DNA from: UBA5066 sp046331465
GTDB lineage: Bacteria > Acidobacteriota > Thermoanaerobaculia > UBA5066
Length of the DNA stretch: 64,000 nt
NCBI GenBank assembly: GCA_046331465.1
Contig: JAXLQV010000001.1
Span: forward strand, 868,001 to 932,000
Reading direction: 5' to 3'
Part shown: positions 1 through 8,184 of the stretch, piece by piece
Numbering within the stretch: position 1 is the first letter of the stretch
Layout of the letters: every line of letters starts with the position of its first letter
Notes under the pieces: generated by a model
Told to the model about the DNA's origin: nothing
Databases searched by the model: none
What the model saw: only the letters and a program-made list of their open reading frames with translations
Translations under genes and position numbers: made by a program

Positions 1-1
1 C

Positions 2-1387
2 CTCGAGGTCGGCCAGAGCCTCCGCGGCGGGTACCACTACGGCGTCTCCGGCGAGCACCCGCCGCTCGCCCAGCTCGCGGCCGCTCTCGACGAGGCCTTC
101 CACCGCGAGGCGGACGCCGGCCGGCAGGTCGTCCGCCAGGAAGTCTCCATCGACGCCGCGCTCCACCTCTTCGAGCAGGAGGGCGAGCCGCTGAAGGTCC
201 GGCTCCTGCGCGTCTGGCCGTCGCACCGGGTCCCGCTCGTCTCCTGCCTCGGCTTCACGGACATCCGGCACGGCCCCTACGCGCTCTCCGTCCGCTGCTG
301 CCGGAGCTTTCACGTCGAGCCGTACGAGCAGGGGCTCCTCCTCGTCTTCGACGGCCTCTCCGGCGAGTGCTCCTCCGTCCGGCAGGAGGGGCGCGTCCTC
401 TTCAACGCCTACACCGAGACGAAGAGCTGGAACGAGCTCGTCGGCGTCGGCACGGTCCCCGACCTGAACGACCTCTGCCTCGGCGACCGGATCAAGCACG
501 TGATCCAGATCGCCGAGGGGCAGCACGAGAAGAAGATCGCCGAGCTCGCCGACCGGATCGCGGCCCGGCGCGACGAGCTCCGCGTCGTCTGCATCGCGGG
601 GCCCTCGTCCTCCGGCAAGACGACGTTCGTCAAGCGCCTCTCGCTCCAGCTCGAGGTGAACGGCATCACGCCGCAGACGCTCTCCCTCGACGACTACTAC
701 GTCGACCGGGAGAAGACGCCGCTCGACGCGGACGGGGACTTCGACTTCGAGGCGCTCGAGGCGATCGACCTCCCGCTCTTCCTCCCGCAGCTGAAGGAGC
801 TCGTCGACGGCCGGGAGGTCCGGACGCCGGTCTACGAGTTCCGCACGGGCCTGAGGAAACCCGAGGCCGAGTGGCGGGTCCGGAAGCTCGGCGAGAACGA
901 GGTCCTCCTCATCGAGGGGATCCACGCCCTGAACCCGAAGCTGACCGAGACCGTCGCCGAGAACCGGAAGTTCCGGATCTTCATCAACGCGCTGACGCAG
1001 CTCTGCATCGACGACCACAACCGGATCCGGACGAGCGACGCCCGCCTGCTGCGGCGCATCGTCCGCGACCGGAAGTACCGGAACTACTCGGCCGAGAAGA
1101 CGATCCTCCGGTGGCCGAAGGTGCGCGCCGGCGAGGAGAAGCACATCTTCCCGTTCCAGGAGCGCTGCGACGCGATGTTCAACACGGCCCTCGCCTACGA
1201 GACGGCCGTCCTGAAGAGCTTCGCCTACCGCTACCTCCTCGAGATCCCCCCGGACTCGCCGGCCCAGGCGAAGGGGTACCAGCTCCGCCGCTTCCTCGAG
1301 CTCTTCGTCCCCGTCTGGCCCGACGACGTCCCGGCGACGAGCATCCTCAGGGAGTTCATCGGGGGGAGCGGCTTCTCCTACAAGTAG
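2..1387 (+). CDS. TGS/uridine kinase-type nucleoside kinase (5' end missing)
   Basis: The reading frame is open from the left edge, so the start lies outside the window; about 461 residues are visible. The C-terminal half is a P-loop kinase of the uridine kinase/phosphoribulokinase family: Walker A GPSSSGKT near visible residue 200, followed by the SLDDYYVDRE motif typical of uridine kinases. The N-terminal part (YHYGVSGEHPP, then a segment like VSIDAALHLFEQEG) resembles the threonyl-tRNA-synthetase-like editing (SAD) region of the large bacterial nucleoside kinases that carry TGS and tRNA-synthetase-like domains before the kinase. Probable role: ATP-dependent phosphorylation of a nucleoside in the cytosol. 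The exact substrate is not visible. The shorter ATG at 500 is internal and would remove half of the conserved protein. Confidence 0.85.
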   Translation, partial: LEVGQSLRGGYHYGVSGEHPPLAQLAAALDEAFHREADAGRQVVRQEVSIDAALHLFEQEGEPLKVRLLRVWPSHRVPLVSCLGFTDIRHGPYALSVRCCRSFHVEPYEQGLLLVFDGLSGECSSVRQEGRVLFNAYTETKSWNELVGVGTVPDLNDLCLGDRIKHVIQIAEGQHEKKIAELADRIAARRDELRVVCIAGPSSSGKTTFVKRLSLQLEVNGITPQTLSLDDYYVDREKTPLDADGDFDFEALEAIDLPLFLPQLKELVDGREVRTPVYEFRTGLRKPEAEWRVRKLGENEVLLIEGIHALNPKLTETVAENRKFRIFINALTQLCIDDHNRIRTSDARLLRRIVRDRKYRNYSAEKTILRWPKVRAGEEKHIFPFQERCDAMFNTALAYETAVLKSFAYRYLLEIPPDSPAQAKGYQLRRFLELFVPVWPDDVPATSILREFIGGSGFSYK

Positions 1388-1395
1388 CCCGTTCC

Positions 1396-1436
1396 GGCCG
1401 CGGCGCCTCCTCATACGGGACCGCCGCGGCCCTCTA
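1396..1436 (+). terminator. Hairpin terminator after the nucleoside kinase
   Basis: Perfect 10-bp arms at 1396-1405 and 1422-1431 with a 16-base loop lie 9 bases after the stop codon and are followed by a short pyrimidine run. The T-tract is weak, so efficiency is uncertain. Confidence 0.45.
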
Positions 1437-1556
1437 TCTGCGCACGTTCTCTCTTGCCCCGGGGGGGCGCGGGGGCGTACCGTTCGCCTTTTGAAAACGC
1501 GGGCGATCCCGGGTGCGCTGGGACGACGTCCGCGGGCGAGTGGAGGAGGTACGACT

Positions 1557-4082
1557 GTGCGATCGACTTTCCTTTCCCTCTTCGGGCGCGATGGAGCGCC
1601 CATGAGCACGAAGCGCCTCGCGGCGTTCGCGCTGCTCGGGGGCGGCGCGTTCCTGCTGTCGCCGGTCCTGTTCGGATCGGGCGGCACGGAGGCCGCTCCG
1701 TTCAGGCCGTTCGCGCTCTTCTCGGACCCGCGCTACACGCCGCTCGAGATCGGCGCGCTCCTCGCGGTCCTCGGGGTCGCGATCGCGGGCCTCCTCTACG
1801 CCCTTATGCTCGCGCGGCAGGTCCTCGCCGCGGACACCGGCACCCCGAAGATGCAGGAGGTCGCCGCGGCCGTGCGGGAGGGCTCGAACGCCTACCTCGC
1901 CGCGCAGTTCAAGAGGATCGGTCCGCTCATCATCGTCCTCACGGTCCTCCTCTTCGCGACCTACACCGGGAGCGAGAGCGCGTTCCGCTGGGGGCGCGCG
2001 GGCGCGTTCCTCGTCGGCGCCCTCTTCTCGTGGGCGGTCGGCTTCGTCGGGATGCGCCTCGCGACGAGCGGCAACCTCCGCGTCGCCGCGGCCGCGCGGT
2101 CGAGCTACGGCGAGGCGATGCAGCTCGGGTACCGGACCGGAACGGTCACCGGCATGCTGACGGACGGCCTCGGCCTCCTCGGCGGCACGACGATCTTCCT
2201 CATCTTCGGCGAGAAGGCCTACGAGGCGCTCCTCGGCTTCGGCTTCGGCGGCACGCTCCTCGCGCTCTTCATGCGCGTCGGCGGCGGCATCTACACGAAG
2301 GCGGCCGACGTCGGCGCCGACCTCGTCGGCAAGATCGAGAAGGACATCCCCGAGGACGACCCGCGCAACGCCGCGACGATCGCCGACAACGTCGGCGACA
2401 ACGTCGGCGACTGCGCCGGAATGGCGGCGGACATCTTCGAGAGCTACGAGGTGACGATCGTCGCCGCGATGATCCTCGGCATGGCGACCTTCGGCCACAA
2501 GGGCGTCATCTTCCCGCTCCTCGTCCGCGGCATCGGCGTCCTCGGCTCGATCATCTCGACCTACACCGTCAAGGCGGGCCCGAACGACACGTCCGACACG
2601 GCCCTGAAGAGCGTCCACCGCGGCTTCTGGATCGGCTCGCTCATCAGCATCGGCGGCTTCTTCGCGCTCGGCTTCTCGTACCTGCGCTTCGACGCGGCGT
2701 ACCTCGCCGGCAACCCGACCGCGAAGGCGGGCTTCCCGGGCGGCGACCCGACGGCCCTCTCGCCGTTCTTCAACTTCGGCTTCCCGGGCCTCGACCTCCG
2801 GCCCGCCATGACCTGCCTCATCGGCGTCTTCCTCGCGATCGCGCTGAACAAGGTCACGTCCTACTTCACCCACACGGGCCACGCGCCCGTGAAGGGGCTC
2901 GCGCGCGCGTGCCAGACGGGCCACGCGACGAACATCATCCAGGGCTTCGCCGTCGGCTACGAGTCGACCGTCATGGCGATCATCGTCATCGCGGGCGCCA
3001 TCGGCCTCTCGGTCCTCTGCTACGCGGGGACGCCCCCGCTCTTCATCGCCTACGGCGTCGCGATGGCCGGCATCGGCATGCTGACCCTGACCGGCAACAC
3101 GATCTCGATGGACGTCTTCGGGCCGGTCGCCGACAACGCGAACGGCATCGGCGAGATGGCCTACGACGTCAAGGCGATGGACGCCGCCGCCCCGGGCTCG
3201 GCCAAGCGCGCCCGCCAGATCCTCGCGGACCTCGACGCGGTCGGGAACACGACGAAGGCCGAGACGAAGGGGATCGCGATCGGGTCGGCCGTCATCGCGG
3301 CCGTCTCCCTCTTCTCGAGCTTCATCGCCGTCATCGCGGTCGGGAGCGAGGAGAAGATCCACCAGATGACGACCGAGATGTACCTCGCCGAAGCGGGGCG
3401 CCTCACGGTCGCCGACCCGAAGGTCTTCATCGGCTTCCTCCTCGGCGGCGCGGTGCCGTTCCTCTTCTCCTCGATGCTCATCCGCGCGGTCGGCCGCGCG
3501 GCGTTCTACATCGTCAACGAGTGCCGCGTGCAGTTCCGCGACGCGGCGATCTGGGCCGGCACGAAGAAGCCCGACTACGGCCGCGTCGTCGCCATCTGCA
3601 CGACGACCGCCCAGAAGGAGCTCATCGGGCCCGGGTTCCTCGCGATCATGACCCCGCTCCTCGTCGGCTTCCTCCTCGGGCCGTACGCCCTCGGCGGCTT
3701 CCTCGCCGGCATGATCCTCGTCGGCCAGCTCCTCGCCGTCTTCATGGCGAACGCGGGCGGCGCCTGGGACAACGCCAAGAAGCTGATCGAGGACGGCATC
3801 TACGGCGGCAAGGGCTCCGAGGCGCACAAGGCGGCCGTCACGGGCGACACCGTCGGCGACCCGCTGAAGGACACCGCCGGCCCCGCCATCAACCCGCTCA
3901 TCAAGGTCATGAACATGGTGAGCCTCCTCGGCCTCGGCCTCGTCCTCCAGTACAACGTCCTCTCGCCCTCGAGCGGCGGCCGGGCGACGGGCTTCGTCGT
4001 GGCGGTCATCGCGCTGGCGGCGATCGCCTGGGCGGTCTGGCAGAGCAAGCGGGAGCACGAGGGGACGGAAGGGATGGAGTAG
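1557..4082 (+). CDS. hppA: Membrane-bound proton-translocating pyrophosphatase, K+-independent type
   Basis: About 841 residues, polytopic inner-membrane protein that couples PPi hydrolysis to ion pumping. The family active-site motifs are present: DVGADLVGKIEKD, DNVGDNVGDCAG and, near the C-terminus, GDTVGDPLKDTAGPAINPL. The diagnostic position is GNTTKA, with Lys near residue 567. In this family Lys here marks K+-independent enzymes, which pump H+; Ala marks the K+-dependent class. I chose GTG at 1557 because an excellent Shine-Dalgarno (GGAGGAGG, 1542-1549) precedes it by 7 bases. TTG at 1491 and ATG at 1602 are in frame but less well supported. The protein is longer than the usual 670-770 residues because of an N-terminal extension with an extra hydrophobic segment. 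It stands alone, followed by a strong terminator. Confidence 0.96.
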   Translation: MRSTFLSLFGRDGAPMSTKRLAAFALLGGGAFLLSPVLFGSGGTEAAPFRPFALFSDPRYTPLEIGALLAVLGVAIAGLLYALMLARQVLAADTGTPKMQEVAAAVREGSNAYLAAQFKRIGPLIIVLTVLLFATYTGSESAFRWGRAGAFLVGALFSWAVGFVGMRLATSGNLRVAAAARSSYGEAMQLGYRTGTVTGMLTDGLGLLGGTTIFLIFGEKAYEALLGFGFGGTLLALFMRVGGGIYTKAADVGADLVGKIEKDIPEDDPRNAATIADNVGDNVGDCAGMAADIFESYEVTIVAAMILGMATFGHKGVIFPLLVRGIGVLGSIISTYTVKAGPNDTSDTALKSVHRGFWIGSLISIGGFFALGFSYLRFDAAYLAGNPTAKAGFPGGDPTALSPFFNFGFPGLDLRPAMTCLIGVFLAIALNKVTSYFTHTGHAPVKGLARACQTGHATNIIQGFAVGYESTVMAIIVIAGAIGLSVLCYAGTPPLFIAYGVAMAGIGMLTLTGNTISMDVFGPVADNANGIGEMAYDVKAMDAAAPGSAKRARQILADLDAVGNTTKAETKGIAIGSAVIAAVSLFSSFIAVIAVGSEEKIHQMTTEMYLAEAGRLTVADPKVFIGFLLGGAVPFLFSSMLIRAVGRAAFYIVNECRVQFRDAAIWAGTKKPDYGRVVAICTTTAQKELIGPGFLAIMTPLLVGFLLGPYALGGFLAGMILVGQLLAVFMANAGGAWDNAKKLIEDGIYGGKGSEAHKAAVTGDTVGDPLKDTAGPAINPLIKVMNMVSLLGLGLVLQYNVLSPSSGGRATGFVVAVIALAAIAWAVWQSKREHEGTEGME

Positions 4083-4107
4083 TCCCGCTCCGGGATCCGG
4101 TCCCGCC

Positions 4108-4143
4108 GGGGGCGGCCCGCAAGGGCCGCCCCCGTTTCCTTTT
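4108..4143 (+). terminator. Rho-independent terminator of hppA
   Basis: An 11-bp perfect GC stem (4108-4118 with 4123-4133) closes on a GCAA tetraloop and is followed by GTTTCCTTTTC. It is the best intrinsic terminator in the window. Confidence 0.85.
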
Positions 4144-4183
4144 CGGACCCACCGCCCGTGACGCGACCGTGACACGCGGGGGC

Positions 4184-4189
4184 TAACTT
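4184..4189 (+). promoter_or_regulatory. -10 element for a leaderless HlyIII-family mRNA
   Basis: TAACTT preceded by GC, nine bases before the ATG at 4199, with no Shine-Dalgarno between. A GTGAC sequence about 20 bases upstream could be a weak -35. Confidence 0.5.
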
Positions 4190-4198
4190 CCGGTCCGG

Positions 4199-4855
4199 AT
4201 GGACGCTCCTGCCGCCGGCGCCCGCACCCTCACGAAGGGCGAGGAGATCGCGAACAGCCTGACGCACGGCGCCGGGCTCCTCGCGAGCCTGGTCGCCTTC
4301 CCGTTCCTCGTCGTCGCGGCGTCGCGCCGCTGGGGCGCTCCCGAGGTGGTCGGCGCGGCCGTCTTCGCCTCGAGCCTCGTCGCCCTCTACCTCGTCTCGA
4401 CGCTCTACCACGCCGTCCGCCCCTCCCGGGCCAAGCAGGTCCTCCAGAAGCTCGACCACACGGCGATCTACCTCCTCATCGCCGGCTCCTACACGCCCTT
4501 CACGCTCGGCGTCCTCCGGGGGCCGTGGGGCTGGACGCTCCTGTCGCTCGTCTGGGCGATCGCCGGGACGGGGATCGGCCTCGAGTTCGCGTTCGGGAAG
4601 AAGGTCCACAGGCTCGCCGTCGGGCTCTACGTCCTGATGGGCTGGCTCGTCGTCGTCGCGGCGAAGCCGCTCCTGGCGGCCGTTCCCTGGCCGGGCCTCG
4701 CCTGGCTCGCGGCCGGCGGGCTCCTCTACACCGGCGGCATCGGGTTCTACGCGGCGAAGCGGGTCCGCTACGCGCACACGGTCTGGCACCTCTTCGTCCT
4801 CGCCGGGAGCGCCTGCCACTTCGTGGCGATCCTCGGCTGGTCCGGTCGCGCCTGA
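4199..4855 (+). CDS. Hemolysin III / PAQR-family membrane protein
   Basis: 218 residues with seven predicted membrane helices. Family hallmarks: NSLTHGAG near the N-terminus, STLYHAVRPS, the DHTAIYLLIAGSYTPF block, and HTVWHLFVLAGSACHF near the end. The conserved Asp and His residues correspond to the metal-binding set of the HlyIII/AdipoR (PAQR) superfamily. Bacterial members are inner-membrane proteins of poorly defined function (membrane homeostasis, putative lipid hydrolase); the hemolysin name is historical. Monocistronic, probably leaderless from the TAACTT element. Confidence 0.92.
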   Translation: MDAPAAGARTLTKGEEIANSLTHGAGLLASLVAFPFLVVAASRRWGAPEVVGAAVFASSLVALYLVSTLYHAVRPSRAKQVLQKLDHTAIYLLIAGSYTPFTLGVLRGPWGWTLLSLVWAIAGTGIGLEFAFGKKVHRLAVGLYVLMGWLVVVAAKPLLAAVPWPGLAWLAAGGLLYTGGIGFYAAKRVRYAHTVWHLFVLAGSACHFVAILGWSGRA

Positions 4856-4900
4856 CGGCGGCGCGTTGCCGCGCCCGGCCGGCGGGACGAGAATGGCGCC

Positions 4901-5158
4901 ATGAGCATTCTCTGGACGATCGTCGTCGGCCTCGTCGCGGGCGTCCTCGCCAAGCTCCTCCACCCGGGGCGGGAGAACATGGGGATGATCGCCACGACTC
5001 TCCTCGGCGTCGGCGGCTCCCTTCTCGCGACGTTCCTCGGGCGCCTCGTCGGCTTCTACAAGGAGGGCGACTCGGCGGGTTTCGCGATGGGGGTCTTCGG
5101 CGCCGTCCTCCTCCTCGTCATCTACGGGATGATCAAGGGGAAGGCGAAGCCGGCCTGA
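4901..5158 (+). CDS. GlsB/YeaQ/YmgE family small membrane protein
   Basis: 85 residues, three hydrophobic segments rich in Gly, matching the transglycosylase-associated protein family (start MSILWTIVVGLVAGVLAKLL, then glycine-rich helices around residues 28-45 and 60-78). These are short stress-associated inner-membrane proteins with no known enzyme activity. GAGAAT at 4889-4894, six bases before the ATG, is a plausible -10 of a leaderless message. The stop codon overlaps the proposed CTG start of the next gene. Confidence 0.85.
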   Translation: MSILWTIVVGLVAGVLAKLLHPGRENMGMIATTLLGVGGSLLATFLGRLVGFYKEGDSAGFAMGVFGAVLLLVIYGMIKGKAKPA

Positions 5159-6036
5159 GCCTCCTCCGGCCCTGGCTCGTCCGCCCCGCTGCGGCAGGGC
5201 TCCTCGCCCTGGCCGCCTTCGCCGCAGGGCCCCTCGCGGCCCAGAGGACGGGTCCCTTCGGCCCGTCGCCCGCGGGGAGGGCGCTCGCGCTCTTCGCCGA
5301 CGATCGCGCGAGCGGCGAGACGCTCGCCCCGGTCGTCCTCGAGGCGGCGTCGCGGCGGTGGACGTTCCGCCTCTTCCCGCGCCTCCTCGACGTCCTCGAG
5401 GAGTGGGTGAGGGAGGACCGCGCGCGGCTCCCGGACGTCCTCGAGGCGTTCGGGCGGGCGGCGACCGGCGTGAGGAACGAGGCGACGGCGGTCTCCCTCG
5501 TCGACGCGGCGGAGGCGCTGAAGCGTCGGCTCGCCGCCCCTCCCGGGCCGAGGCCCGTCCGTTCGGGCTGGTTCCAGCCGCGCCCCGGGGCCGGCCTCTC
5601 CTTCCCGTGGGCCGTCGCGGGGGTCTCCCGGCCGGAGCTGAAGGAGCGGCGGCTCGCGTTCGTCGATCGGCGGCTCCCGGCCGGGAACCGGACCGCCTAC
5701 GTCCGCGCGGCCTTCGAGGCCTTCCTCGCCGGGTCGTGCGGCGAGCTCCTGGGCGGGACCGTCGACGAGGCGTGCGAGGTCGTCGGGCTCGATCCGCTCC
5801 GCAGGGCCGCGCTCGACGCGGCTTTCGCGGGCCTGTCGGGCGACGGCACCGAGCCGGGCCTCGTCGACGCCTACCTCGGCGTCGAGCCGGCGCTGACGGG
5901 CCGCGTCCTCGACCGCGTCTCCTACGGCTTCCCGGACGAGCCGTGCGAGGAGTGCGTCCTCCTCCGCTCCTGGCTCCGGGAGCGTCCGGGCCGCTGGAAG
6001 GTGCGGGCCGCGCTCGAGCCGGCCCTCGCCCCCTAG
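5155..6036 (+). CDS. Secreted protein of unknown function (likely CTG start)
   Basis: Unrecognised protein of about 293 residues. The visible N-terminus (LSLLRPWLVRPAAAGLL and following Ala-rich stretch to AAQ) is a convincing signal peptide, yet there is no ATG, GTG or TTG at its front. The first candidate is CTG at 5155, which overlaps the preceding stop codon as CTGA, with a purine-rich stretch upstream. That suggests translational coupling to the YeaQ-like gene and a rare CTG initiation. The mature part is mostly helical and Arg/Ala/Leu-rich, with a possible metal or disulfide motif (PCEECVLL) near the C-terminus. No family assignment is possible from the sequence. Confidence 0.6.
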   Translation: MSLLRPWLVRPAAAGLLALAAFAAGPLAAQRTGPFGPSPAGRALALFADDRASGETLAPVVLEAASRRWTFRLFPRLLDVLEEWVREDRARLPDVLEAFGRAATGVRNEATAVSLVDAAEALKRRLAAPPGPRPVRSGWFQPRPGAGLSFPWAVAGVSRPELKERRLAFVDRRLPAGNRTAYVRAAFEAFLAGSCGELLGGTVDEACEVVGLDPLRRAALDAAFAGLSGDGTEPGLVDAYLGVEPALTGRVLDRVSYGFPDEPCEECVLLRSWLRERPGRWKVRAALEPALAP

Positions 6037-6073
6037 GAGGCCGGCGGCGCGGCCGCGGGACGGCGCGGGCTGG

Positions 6074-6079
6074 TAGCCT
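6074..6079 (+). promoter_or_regulatory. -10 element (TAGCCT)
   Basis: TAGCCT inside GGTAGCCTCG lies 35 bases before the 6114 start; a Shine-Dalgarno GAGGAGG follows, so this transcript has a short leader. Confidence 0.4.
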
Positions 6080-6113
6080 CGAGCGCGTTCGATCTGGCTC
6101 CGAGGAGGCCGCG

Positions 6114-6515
6114 ATGCCGACGATCCCAGGGAAGACGCCCCCGGTCCGTGCCACCGCGGAGCAGTCCGCCGAGGCCTTCGCCGCGCTCCGGAAGATCCTC
6201 GCGGCCCACGCGAAGGGGCTCAGGGTGACCGCCGACGGCCCGAAGGCGTACTCGCTCAACACGCCGTACTGCGCGGAGTGGAAGAAGGAGCTCTTCTTCG
6301 GCAGCGTGCAGGTGACGAAGAACTACGTCTCGTTCCACCTCTTCTCCGTCTACATGTTCCCGGACCTCCTCGAGGGGATCTCGCCCGGGCTCAGGGCGCG
6401 GATGCAGGGGAAGGCGTGCTTCAACTTCCGGGCGCCGGACGAGGAGCTCTTCCGCGAGCTCGCGGCGCTGGCGAACGCCGGCCTCGAGCGGATGAGGTCC
6501 CTGAAGCTCTTCTGA
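6114..6515 (+). CDS. Small soluble protein, DUF1801-like
   Basis: 133 residues, no signal peptide or membrane segment. The ATG at 6114 has GAGGAGG six bases upstream. The segment KELFFGSVQVTKNYVSFHLF followed by a C-terminal helix pair with GKACFNFRAPDEELF resembles the overall plan of DUF1801/YdhG proteins (a beta core with a conserved aromatic-rich strand, then helices). The match is by impression only. Cytosolic, function unknown, transcribed on its own. Confidence 0.7.
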   Translation: MPTIPGKTPPVRATAEQSAEAFAALRKILAAHAKGLRVTADGPKAYSLNTPYCAEWKKELFFGSVQVTKNYVSFHLFSVYMFPDLLEGISPGLRARMQGKACFNFRAPDEELFRELAALANAGLERMRSLKLF

Positions 6516-6593
6516 CCGGGCCGCCGGCCCGGGGAATCCCGTCGCGGGCCCGGGGTCGTAGCTCCTCCAGCGAGGAGAAGGAAGGAGCACCAG

Positions 6594-7490
6594 ATGGCGA
6601 AGACGATCACGGTCCTCGGGGCTACGGGCAACGTCGGCGGGAAGCTCGCCGCACGGCTCCTGGAGAAGGGGGCGCACGTTCGAGTCGTCGCGCGCGACGC
6701 GGGGCGACTCGCGGGACTCGCCGCGAAAGGGGCCGAGGTCCTCGCGGGAGACGCCGGCGACGCCGCGTTCCTCGGGAAGGCGTTCCGTGGCGCAGACGCC
6801 GCCTTTGCGCTCCTCCCGCCGAAGTACGACGCGGTGGACGCCCGGGCGGAGCAGGGGGCGACGGGGGAGGCGCAGGCGAAGGCGATCCGCGAATCCGGAA
6901 TCCCCTTCGTCGTCTTCCTCTCGAGCATCGGGGCGCACCTCCCGGAGCGGACGGGCCCGATCCTCGGCCTCCACGACCAGGAGGCGCGGCTCCGGGCCCT
7001 CTCCGGCGTCGCGGTCCGCGCGCTCCGGCCGACCTACTTCATGGAGAACCACCTCTTCGGGATCGGCCTCGTGAAGGCGCAGGGGATCTACGGGAGCCCG
7101 ATCCGCACCGACGTCGCGATGCCCCAGATCGCCACGGCCGACATCGCCGAACGGGCGGCCGAGCGCCTCCTCGGGCCCGTCCCGGCGGGCTTCGTCACCG
7201 AGGAGCTCCTCGGCCCGTCCGACCTGACGATGCCCGAGGCGGCGCGCGCTCTCGGCGCGTCGGTGGGGCGCCCCGACCTCCCGTACGTCGTCTTCCCGTA
7301 CGAGGCGGCCGTGCAGGCGATGCTCTCGCAGGGGATGTCCCCCTCCGTCGCGGAAGCGATGGTCGAGATGAACCGCGGCTTCAACGACGGCTGGATCGTC
7401 TCCGAGAGGCCGCGCGACGCCCGCGCGACGACCCCGACGACGATCGAGGAGTTCGCGAGGACCGTCTTCGCGCCCGCGTTCGGCGCCTGA
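6594..7490 (+). CDS. NmrA-like atypical short-chain dehydrogenase family protein
   Basis: 298 residues. The N-terminal Rossmann fingerprint GATGNVGG (residues 9-16) and the following VVARDAGRL strand place it in the atypical SDR/NmrA group that binds NAD(P). LSSIGAH around residue 108 replaces the classical catalytic Tyr-Lys region; the usual YxxxK is not evident, so it may be a redox sensor or quinone/NAD(P)H-dependent protein more than a dehydrogenase. Strong Shine-Dalgarno (AAGGAG) before the ATG and TAGCTC as a possible -10 about 35 bases upstream. Monocistronic. Confidence 0.85.
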   Translation: MAKTITVLGATGNVGGKLAARLLEKGAHVRVVARDAGRLAGLAAKGAEVLAGDAGDAAFLGKAFRGADAAFALLPPKYDAVDARAEQGATGEAQAKAIRESGIPFVVFLSSIGAHLPERTGPILGLHDQEARLRALSGVAVRALRPTYFMENHLFGIGLVKAQGIYGSPIRTDVAMPQIATADIAERAAERLLGPVPAGFVTEELLGPSDLTMPEAARALGASVGRPDLPYVVFPYEAAVQAMLSQGMSPSVAEAMVEMNRGFNDGWIVSERPRDARATTPTTIEEFARTVFAPAFGA

Positions 7491-7533
7491 CCGGCCCGCC
7501 CTCCCGCGCTCGCCGACGCCCGCCCTCCCGGCC

Positions 7534-7539
7534 TATGCT
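7534..7539 (+). promoter_or_regulatory. -10 element (TATGCT)
   Basis: TATGCT at the 3' side of the NmrA-like gene, 50 bases before the 7589 start, which has a good Shine-Dalgarno (GAAGGAGG). Confidence 0.45.
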
Positions 7540-7588
7540 CGGGGCACCGGGACGCGGCGGGCCGCTCCGGCGCCCGAAGGAGGACGGA

Positions 7589-7807
7589 ATGAAGGCCAGG
7601 ACGATCGTCGGGCTCGCGCTCATCCTTCTCGGAGTCGCCGCGCTCGCGTTCCGGACGTTCCAGTACACGAAGAAGACGCACAGCGCGAAGGTCGCCGGCC
7701 TCGAGCTCTCCTTCAAGGAGAAAGAGACGGTCGAGGTCCCCGTCTGGGCGGGCGCCGGTGCGGTCGCGGTCGGGACCGTCCTTCTCCTGGCGGGACGGAA
7801 GGGGTAG
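7589..7807 (+). CDS. Small two-helix membrane protein, DUF3185-like
   Basis: 72 residues. Helix one spans about residues 5-22, a basic and polar loop (FQYTKKTHSAKV, LSFKEKETVEVP) follows, and helix two covers residues 52-69 before a KG end. The layout matches DUF3185-type small membrane proteins; the function is unknown. GAAGGAGG precedes the ATG by 6 bases. The next gene begins 9 bases after its stop, so the two are probably cotranscribed. Confidence 0.7.
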   Translation: MKARTIVGLALILLGVAALAFRTFQYTKKTHSAKVAGLELSFKEKETVEVPVWAGAGAVAVGTVLLLAGRKG

Positions 7808-7816
7808 GAGGGAGAG

Positions 7817-8137
7817 ATGCCGCAGGAGCCGCTGACGGTGCACATCCTCTACAGGGCGCAGCCGGGAAAGGGCGACGCGGGCGTCGAGGCGCTCGAGGCG
7901 CTCGTGTCCACCGTCGTCGAGAAGGAGCCGGACTGCCTGGGCATCTCGGTCCACCGCGACGTCGCCGACCCCGACCGGATCCTCCTCTTCGAGCTCTGGA
8001 CGAGCCGGGCCGCCTACCTCGGGCCGCACCTGCAGACGCCGCACCTCCGCGCCTTCCTCGAGGGCGCCGCCGCGCTCTTCGCCGGCCCGCCGGAGATCTC
8101 GTTCTGGGAGAACCGCGCCGACCTGCGGCGGCTCTGA
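7817..8137 (+). CDS. Antibiotic biosynthesis monooxygenase (ABM) domain protein
   Basis: 106 residues forming a single ABM ferredoxin-like domain (YgiN/quinol monooxygenase-like): a first strand TVHILYRAQPGKGD, the helix VEALEALVSTVVEKEPD, CLGISVHRDVADPDRILLFELW and the closing helix with HLRAFLEG. Such proteins are small dimeric cytosolic cofactor-free monooxygenases or heme-degrading relatives. The substrate cannot be inferred. Probable operon partner of the DUF3185-like gene; Shine-Dalgarno GGAGGGAGAG. Confidence 0.85.
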   Translation: MPQEPLTVHILYRAQPGKGDAGVEALEALVSTVVEKEPDCLGISVHRDVADPDRILLFELWTSRAAYLGPHLQTPHLRAFLEGAAALFAGPPEISFWENRADLRRL

Positions 8138-8172
8138 GCTCCGGGAGCTCCGCCCGAGGACCCGGGCTCGTG

Positions 8173-8178
8173 CAGAAT
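8173..8178 (+). promoter_or_regulatory. -10 element for a leaderless mRNA
   Basis: CAGAAT six bases before the ATG at 8185, without a Shine-Dalgarno. This placement argues against the in-frame GTG at 8170 as the start. Confidence 0.4.
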
Positions 8179-8184
8179 GACCGC

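Noticed and set aside
1491..1556. TTG at 1491 as hppA start
   Set aside because: No ribosome-binding site; GTG at 1557 has a near-perfect one.
1434..4175. A 913-residue open frame on the minus strand across the pyrophosphatase gene
   Set aside because: Arg/Asp/Glu/Ala-rich with no conserved motif; it is the antisense image of hppA in a GC-rich genome.
8170..8184. GTG at 8170 as start of the small acidic protein
   Set aside because: It would overlap the -10-like CAGAAT, and the added residues VQNDR are not like a natural start; ATG at 8185 is better placed.
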